A stretch of 25,475 nucleotides of DNA, taken from Citromicrobium sp. GTDB taxonomy: Bacteria; Pseudomonadota; Alphaproteobacteria; Sphingomonadales; Sphingomonadaceae. The notes beneath the pieces were generated by a model. It had not been told where the DNA came from. It did not search any database and saw nothing but the letters and a program-made list of their open reading frames with translations. The position numbers and the translations under genes were made by a program. This document shows, piece by piece, positions 21,496 through 25,475 of this stretch; within the stretch, counting starts at the first letter, position 1, and every line of letters begins with the position of its first letter. The stretch is taken from assembly GCA_003248395.1 (NCBI GenBank), contig QFNA01000111.1:1-25475 (forward strand), read 5' to 3'.

Positions 21496-23252
21496 CAGCC
21501 CTCTGCCCGGGCGGCAGAGGCGGCCTTTTCCGCCCGTTCCTTCTCCGCAGCCGCCTTGAGTTGCGGGTGCTTCGAATAGAGATATTTCTGCTGCGCCAGC
21601 GTCAGGATGTTCGAGGTGACCCAGTAGAGCAGCAGGCCAGCCGCAAAGGGTGCCATGATGAACATCAGCACCCAGGGCATGATGCTGAACACCTGCTGCT
21701 GCACCGGATCCATCGACGACGGATTGAGCTTGAAGGTCAGCCACATGGTCACGCCGAGCAGGATCGCCAGCACGCCGATCGCGAGGAAGCTGGGCGGCGT
21801 AAACGGCAGCAGGCCGAACAGATTGAGTACGGTCGCCGGATCGGGCGCGGAAAGGTCCTTGATCCAGAGGAAATCGCGATGGCGCATCTCGATGGCGAGG
21901 TAGAGCACCTTGTAGAGCGCGAAAAAGATCGGGATCTGCAGGATCAGCGGCATGCAACCAGCGAGCGGATTGACCTTTTCCTCCTTGAACAGCTTCTGCA
22001 TTTCCTGCTGCTGCTTGAGCCGGTCGTCTTTGTGCTTTTCCTGGATGACCTTCATTTTCGGCTGGATCGCCTTCATCGAGGCCATTGAGGCGAACTGTTT
22101 CTGCGCAATCGGGAACATGATGCCGCGGACGATGACCGTGAGGCCGATAATCGCCACCCCGAAATTGCCCACCAGCGCGTAGATATTGCGCAGCAGCCAG
22201 AGCAGCGGCTTTTCGAACCAGCGGAACCAGCCCCAGTCGATGGCGAGGCCGAATTTCGCCAGGCCCGCATCTTCGTAGGAATCGAGCACGGTCGATTCCT
22301 TCGCCCCGGCATAGAGGCGCGAGGTGGTGGTGTGGCGACGGCCCGCTGGCACAGTCACCGGATCGTAAATCATATCGGCGCGGTAGAGATTGCCGCCGAG
22401 CGAGCGGAATGTCGCATCGGATGCGGCCCCGTCCTGCGGGACCAGCGCTGAGAGCCAGTAGATGTCGGTGAAGCCGAGCCAACTCGCGCGCCCTTCGGGC
22501 GAGACGCGGGCAGCCTCTTCCACATCGTCGTAATCGTAATCGTAATTGGCGCTGTCGCCGAATACGCCGATCGGGCCCGAATGGGCGATGAAAAAGTCTT
22601 CGCTGGCGGTGTCGGAGGTGCGGCCGACAAGGCCGAAGGGCTGGATCACGGCGGGGGAAGAACCGCGGTTGGCGACGCTCTGTTCGACGGTGATCATGTA
22701 GTTTTCATCGATCGCGTACCGCTGCTCGAGCGTGATGCCGTTGCCCGCATCCTGCCGCAGCGTGACCGGATTGCCCGGACTGAGCGTGCCACCCGACGCG
22801 GCCCAGACCGCATCGTCGGACACTTTCTGCCCGTTCACGAGGAAGCCGAACTGCGCATATTGCTGCGCCGGCGTGCCGCGCGGCGAGAAAATCCGCACGG
22901 GGCCGCTATCGCTATCGGTCGATTCGGCGTAATCCTTGAGCACGATATCGTCGATCATCGCGCCACGCGGATCGATCGATCCGGCAATGCGCGGCGAATC
23001 GATTTGCAGGCGGTCGCCTGCGGCAAGCGCGGTTTCGAGATCGGCCTTTTCCGCCGCAATCATCGCCGGATCGGTGAGCCCGCCGGTGCGTGAATGTTCG
23101 ACCGCGACCTGTTCGGCCGGCGTATCGATCTTTTCCGACGTGACCGGGACCTCTTCGGGCTGCGGATAGAAATAGTTCATCGCCGATTCCCAGCCGAGCA
23201 GCAGGGCCATCGAAAGGATGACGACGAGAATGATGTTGCGCGAATTTTCCAA
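21495..23252 (-). CDS. yidC: Membrane protein insertase YidC
   Basis: YidC inserts and folds inner-membrane proteins, alone or with SecYEG. The 585-residue product has the first membrane helix at residues 5-22 and a large periplasmic beta domain (about 60-350). The conserved core carries Arg in TVIVRGIMFPIAQKQFASMASM, the cytoplasmic coiled coil KHKDDRLKQQQEMQKLFKEEKVNPLAGCMP, LYKVLYLAIEMRH, and the last helices ending GLLLYWVTSNILTLAQQKYLY. A short Ala/Glu-rich tail follows. The gene lies 88 bases after yidD on the same strand and overlaps engB by a few bases. It appears complete. Confidence 0.97.
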   Translation of the reverse strand: MENSRNIILVVILSMALLLGWESAMNYFYPQPEEVPVTSEKIDTPAEQVAVEHSRTGGLTDPAMIAAEKADLETALAAGDRLQIDSPRIAGSIDPRGAMIDDIVLKDYAESTDSDSGPVRIFSPRGTPAQQYAQFGFLVNGQKVSDDAVWAASGGTLSPGNPVTLRQDAGNGITLEQRYAIDENYMITVEQSVANRGSSPAVIQPFGLVGRTSDTASEDFFIAHSGPIGVFGDSANYDYDYDDVEEAARVSPEGRASWLGFTDIYWLSALVPQDGAASDATFRSLGGNLYRADMIYDPVTVPAGRRHTTTSRLYAGAKESTVLDSYEDAGLAKFGLAIDWGWFRWFEKPLLWLLRNIYALVGNFGVAIIGLTVIVRGIMFPIAQKQFASMASMKAIQPKMKVIQEKHKDDRLKQQQEMQKLFKEEKVNPLAGCMPLILQIPIFFALYKVLYLAIEMRHRDFLWIKDLSAPDPATVLNLFGLLPFTPPSFLAIGVLAILLGVTMWLTFKLNPSSMDPVQQQVFSIMPWVLMFIMAPFAAGLLLYWVTSNILTLAQQKYLYSKHPQLKAAAEKERAEKAASAARAEG

Positions 23253-23340
23253 GGTCGGTCCCGTTGTCGGTTTCGGTCGAGATGGGGAAGGTGTGTTAGA
23301 TCGTCAAGACAGTGATGCCAAGGGCGTCGGCAGCCGACGC

Positions 23341-23550
23341 TTACGGCACCGGGTCATGGCCGCAGCCCCCCCACGGCTGGCAGCGCAATAGCCGCTTAAA
23401 CGCGAGCCATCCACCCTTGATCGCGCCGTATTTCCCAAGCGCCTCTATCGCATACTGGCTGCATGACGGAGAATAGCGGCAGGTGGGCGGAAGGATACGG
23501 CTGGGGCCGAGTTGCCATGCGCGCGCAACCAGGATGAGAAGGTATTTCAT
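23341..23550 (-). CDS. yidD: Membrane protein insertion efficiency factor YidD
   Basis: The 69-residue protein matches YidD/DUF37: ARAWQLGPSRILPPTCRYSPSCSQYAIEALGKYGAIKGGWLAFKRLLRCQPW, with three conserved Cys. It is an inner-face amphipathic protein that helps YidC-dependent insertion. The start codon (23550-23548) overlaps the rnpA stop by four bases, and yidC follows, the conserved gene order. The extreme C-terminus, GHDPVP, is typical of the family. Confidence 0.95.
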   Translation of the reverse strand: MKYLLILVARAWQLGPSRILPPTCRYSPSCSQYAIEALGKYGAIKGGWLAFKRLLRCQPWGGCGHDPVP

Positions 23551-23933
23551 GCGCGCCTGCTGCGTCCTTGGCCACGCGGCCTGCGCGGGCGGTCGCCCTG
23601 CCCCTGTGCAGCGCGGGCAAGCGCGGCGGCGAGTTCCTCTACGAGACGGGCGTAATCGCGTTCTATGCCGCCTTCGCGGCCGATGAGGATGTGATCATGG
23701 TCCGGCAGGCCGTTTTCGGGAAGAGCAGCCCAGAGAATCTCTCGAAAACGGCGTTTCATCCGGTTTCGGACCACGGCGTTGCCGATCTTTTTGGTCACCG
23801 TGATGCCATAGCGTTTGCCGAGCCCGCCATTGGGCCGGGTGAGGAGGACGAAGCCCGGCCTGGCATTACGCATGCCTCGATTGGCGGCGAGAAAATCGCT
23901 GCGCTTGCGAATGACGGAAAGGCTCGGGTGCAT
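23547..23933 (-). CDS. rnpA: Ribonuclease P protein component
   Basis: RnpA assists the RNase P RNA in trimming tRNA 5' ends. The 128-residue protein has the family core: VIRKRSDFLAANRG, RYGITVTKKIGNAVVRNRMKRRFRE (the RNR motif that binds RNA) and DHILIGREGGIERDYARLVEEL, then a basic Gly/Arg-rich tail. The frame is open to 23999, but ATG 23933 gives the normal N-terminus. It lies 91 bases past rpmH, with two hairpins between them, and overlaps yidD by four bases. Confidence 0.95.
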   Translation of the reverse strand: MHPSLSVIRKRSDFLAANRGMRNARPGFVLLTRPNGGLGKRYGITVTKKIGNAVVRNRMKRRFREILWAALPENGLPDHDHILIGREGGIERDYARLVEELAAALARAAQGQGDRPRRPRGQGRSRRA

Positions 23934-23952
23934 GGACGCTACATACGCGAAC

Positions 23953-24014
23953 GGGCCCCCCGAGGGGAGCCCGCAGCTTCGCTCAGACTGTGAGGCCACG
24001 CGCGGAGCGCGGCC
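23953..24014 (-). other. Two hairpins between rpmH and rnpA
   Basis: One stem pairs GGGCCCCCC (23953-23961) with GGGGAGCCC (23964-23972), nine positions with one mismatch. The other pairs GGCC+GCGC (23994-24003, with a 2-base bulge) with GCGC+GGCC (24007-24014). Neither has a T tract. They could reduce read-through from the abundant ribosomal-protein message into rnpA, or serve as processing sites; both are inferences. Confidence 0.4.
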
Positions 24015-24024
24015 GATCAGTCAA

Positions 24025-24159
24025 TCACGCGCAGAGGTTTTTGCGGCCACGCGCGCGGCGGGCACGGAGAACCTTGCGGCCGCCCGGAGTAGCCTTGCGG
24101 GCGAAGAAGCCGTGGCGACGGGCGCGCACGAGGTTCGAGGGCTGGAAAGTCCGCTTCAT
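24025..24159 (-). CDS. rpmH: 50S ribosomal protein L34
   Basis: The 44-residue, very basic protein MKRTFQPSNLVRARRHGFFA...GGRKVLRARRARGRKNL is unmistakable L34. The frame continues upstream to 24213, but ATG 24159 is the family start and has GAAGGA about nine bases before it. It is followed by rnpA, the near-universal pairing. The upstream ClpP-fold gene ends 60 bases before it on the same strand, so a separate promoter in or near that gap is expected, though I cannot point to clear hexamers. Confidence 0.97.
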   Translation of the reverse strand: MKRTFQPSNLVRARRHGFFARKATPGGRKVLRARRARGRKNLCA

Positions 24160-24219
24160 CGGATAGTCCTTCGTAAAATCATGGTCGCAGGCAAGAACGA
24201 ATCGTGCCAACAAAGTTCC

Positions 24220-25050
24220 TCACGGGCCAGCAAAGGCAATCTGCGGACCTGCCCGATTCTGGTCGACCCAGCGGCGCATGTCACGCGCCTCCAGCCAGAG
24301 CGCGTCGTGATGCGGCACCGAATTGGTAAAGGCATAAAATTCGCGCGCCTGACCCGCACTCATGCCCATTTCGCGGTAGTAGGCAAGATACTGGCGATTC
24401 TGCGGCGCATCGAGGGAGAAATCGTCTGCCTCGCGCCCGTATTCGTCCATCCAGCTGTGCACCGCGAATTCCGCACCGTCGGCAATGTCGCGCACCGCGC
24501 CAGCGAGGAACAGTTCGACCGCACCTGAGCGGACCGAGCCGGTCGGCGGCACATGAGTTGCTAGTCCGGCTGCACGGATTGCGCGACCGACGCGCATATT
24601 GGCGATGTCGTCCTGCGTACCGGGGCATTCGACCATGTCGAGTTGGCGCAATTCGGGATGGTGGCGGAGCATCACGCTAAACCAGCGCGGTGTGGAGGCA
24701 TCGGTTTCGCCGACCAGCGCGACGCGGTGCGCATCGATCACGCGGAACGGCCCGTATTGCGCGATGCCGCGACGATAGTCGCGGGCGGAGCGATCGATCG
24801 TCGGCAGGCGATACGCGCGCGGTGCATGGGCCGGCCGTTCGAGCTGTGTCGGCAGCGCGAGGTTTTGCGTGCCCACCTTGCCCTGCGGCGCGATGGTTTC
24901 GACTGCGTCGGCCGCGCCGAGGAGCGGCTGCACCACCGGCTTGCCGACGAAGACCACCGGCAATTGCACCAGGCCGAGCGACTGGGCGGCAACCGGCCCC
25001 GACAGCGTCAGGCCGATCGCGGCGAGCAGGAGAGAAAAGAGGCGTCCCAT
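24220..25050 (-). CDS. Predicted periplasmic protein, ClpP/crotonase-like fold (COG3904-like)
   Basis: The 276-residue protein has a clear signal peptide (residues 1-22, ending AAQ). After a low-complexity linker (about 23-95), the rest resembles COG3904-type predicted periplasmic proteins with a ClpP/crotonase fold. VALVGETDASTPRWF corresponds to the first strand-helix, CPGTQDDIANM to the loop where Clp-type proteases have a Gly-rich motif, and GSVRSGAVELFLAGA to the helix carrying a candidate nucleophile Ser175. VHSW (His198) is followed by an Asp/Glu-rich stretch. Proteolytic activity is plausible but not shown for this group. It lies upstream of rpmH and divergent from comM. The function is unknown. 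Confidence 0.7.
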   Translation of the reverse strand: MGRLFSLLLAAIGLTLSGPVAAQSLGLVQLPVVFVGKPVVQPLLGAADAVETIAPQGKVGTQNLALPTQLERPAHAPRAYRLPTIDRSARDYRRGIAQYGPFRVIDAHRVALVGETDASTPRWFSVMLRHHPELRQLDMVECPGTQDDIANMRVGRAIRAAGLATHVPPTGSVRSGAVELFLAGAVRDIADGAEFAVHSWMDEYGREADDFSLDAPQNRQYLAYYREMGMSAGQAREFYAFTNSVPHHDALWLEARDMRRWVDQNRAGPQIAFAGP

Positions 25051-25095
25051 GCGGCGGGAATCGCCCCCAGCCTCTTACGCCTCTGACAACGGCTT

Positions 25096-25116
25096 TGGTG
25101 AACGAGATGTTCACCA
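25096..25116. promoter_or_regulatory. Perfect dyad, operator-like, in the comM divergent region
   Basis: TGGTGAAC (25096-25103) and GTTCACCA (25109-25116) are perfect inverted repeats separated by GAGAT. The dyad lies in the 156-base gap between the divergent starts at 25050 and 25207, about 45 bases from the first. The 8-5-8 geometry fits a dimeric repressor or activator site. GAAC-N5-GTTC resembles LexA-like half-sites, but its spacing fits neither the alphaproteobacterial direct repeat nor the Gram-positive box. Confidence 0.45.
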
Positions 25117-25206
25117 CATCCGATATCGATCCAAGTCCGTCTGAACACTCGACATTTGTGCACATACTTGCCAAAGCCGAAGCACATTCAGGGGGCGGGA
25201 AATCCA

Positions 25207-25475
25207 TTGGTCGCATCGGTTCGGACGGTAGCCTATCTCGGGCTGGAGGCGCGCGCAGTCGAGGTGCAATGCTCGCTCGCCCCTGGTTTGCCAAAATTCA
25301 ACATCGTCGGCCTGGCCGACAAGGCGGTGGGCGAGAGCAAGGAACGCGTGCGCGCCGCGCTTTCCAGCATGGGGCTGGCCCTTCCGCCCAAGCGCATTAC
25401 GATCAATCTGTCGCCGGCTGACCTGCCCAAGGAAGGATCGCATTACGACCTGCCGATCGCGCTGGCGGTGCTGGC
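25207..25475 (+). CDS. comM: ComM/YifB family Mg-chelatase-like AAA ATPase, N-terminal part
   Basis: The first 89 residues run off the right edge. They match the N-terminal domain of YifB/ComM: VASVRTVAYLGLEARAVEVQ, GLPKFNIVGLADKAVGESKERVRAAL and PKRITINLSPADLPKEGSHYDLPIAL. ComM is a hexameric branch-migration helicase that extends recombination during natural transformation, and it occurs in many bacteria without known competence. The start is TTG 25207, because no ATG or GTG in frame precedes the conserved N-terminus; a G-rich stretch about 10 bases upstream (GGGGGCGGGA) may be the ribosome binding site. The AAA+ core lies outside the window. Confidence 0.93.
   Translation, partial: MVASVRTVAYLGLEARAVEVQCSLAPGLPKFNIVGLADKAVGESKERVRAALSSMGLALPPKRITINLSPADLPKEGSHYDLPIALAVL

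Noticed and set aside
25100..25112. LexA/SOS box (GAAC-N5-GTTC)
   Set aside because: The alphaproteobacterial LexA site is a direct repeat with 7-base spacing and the Gram-positive site has 4-base spacing. This spacing fits neither, so it is listed only as an unassigned dyad.
1..25475. CRISPR array, tRNA, rRNA, insertion sequence or prophage
   Set aside because: No spaced direct repeats, cloverleaf-like intergenic sequence, transposase or phage genes were seen on reading both strands.

Overview
The window looks like chromosome from an alphaproteobacterium of the Sphingomonadales, most likely the Erythrobacteraceae. The grounds are high GC, the protein flavour of DnaA, HflK/HflC, YidC and DapB, the rpsT-dnaA neighbourhood, and the rpmH-rnpA-yidD-yidC-engB cluster. 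This assignment is inference from remembered family features; no search was run. I see no phage, insertion sequence, CRISPR array, tRNA or rRNA.

Layout. 1-3.3 kb, minus strand: an Mrp-type Fe-S carrier ATPase overlapping a molybdopterin-binding oxidoreductase subunit, with the start of one more gene at the left edge. 3.4-7.0 kb, plus strand: hflK-hflC and a DegP-type protease gene that is broken, ending at a strong terminator shared with the convergent gene. 7.0-9.7 kb, minus: a bifunctional class A penicillin-binding protein and msrB. 9.9-13.3 kb, plus: rpsT, a structured 450-base leader, dnaA, a DUF983 gene and a MoeB/ThiF-like gene. 13.3-14.0 kb, minus: a sirtuin. 14.1-15.9 kb, plus: dapB, nth and an AT-richer orphan gene. 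15.9-18.1 kb, minus: dapE and a dicarboxylate/amino-acid symporter. 18.2-20.7 kb: a cupin gene (+), a GST and S1/P1 nuclease pair (-), and a VOC gene (+). 20.8-25.1 kb, minus: a ClpP-fold periplasmic protein, then rpmH, rnpA, yidD, yidC and engB. At the right edge is the start of a comM/yifB gene (+).

Most of this is housekeeping: membrane-protein quality control (HflKC, DegP), wall synthesis (PBP1A, DapB, DapE), replication initiation (DnaA), base-excision repair (Nth), and ribosome and membrane-insertion biogenesis (S20, L34, RnpA, YidC, YidD, EngB).

The most striking observation is damage. Between 5.5 and 18.1 kb, four genes seem to have lost an internal conserved stretch of about 65-105 bases, and a fifth carries an in-frame stop. 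The deletions are in degP (frameshifted, start of PDZ1 lost), the MoeB-like gene (about 35 residues including the metal-binding Asp motif), the symporter (the serine-rich HP1 motif) and dapE (about 25-33 N-terminal residues). The sirtuin has a TAG followed by a recognisable family C-terminus in the same frame. The other genes I compared look full length. Either this lineage or strain is prone to short deletions, or the sequence or assembly has systematic dropouts. Raw reads and close relatives would decide. I did not find a convincing novel multi-gene system.
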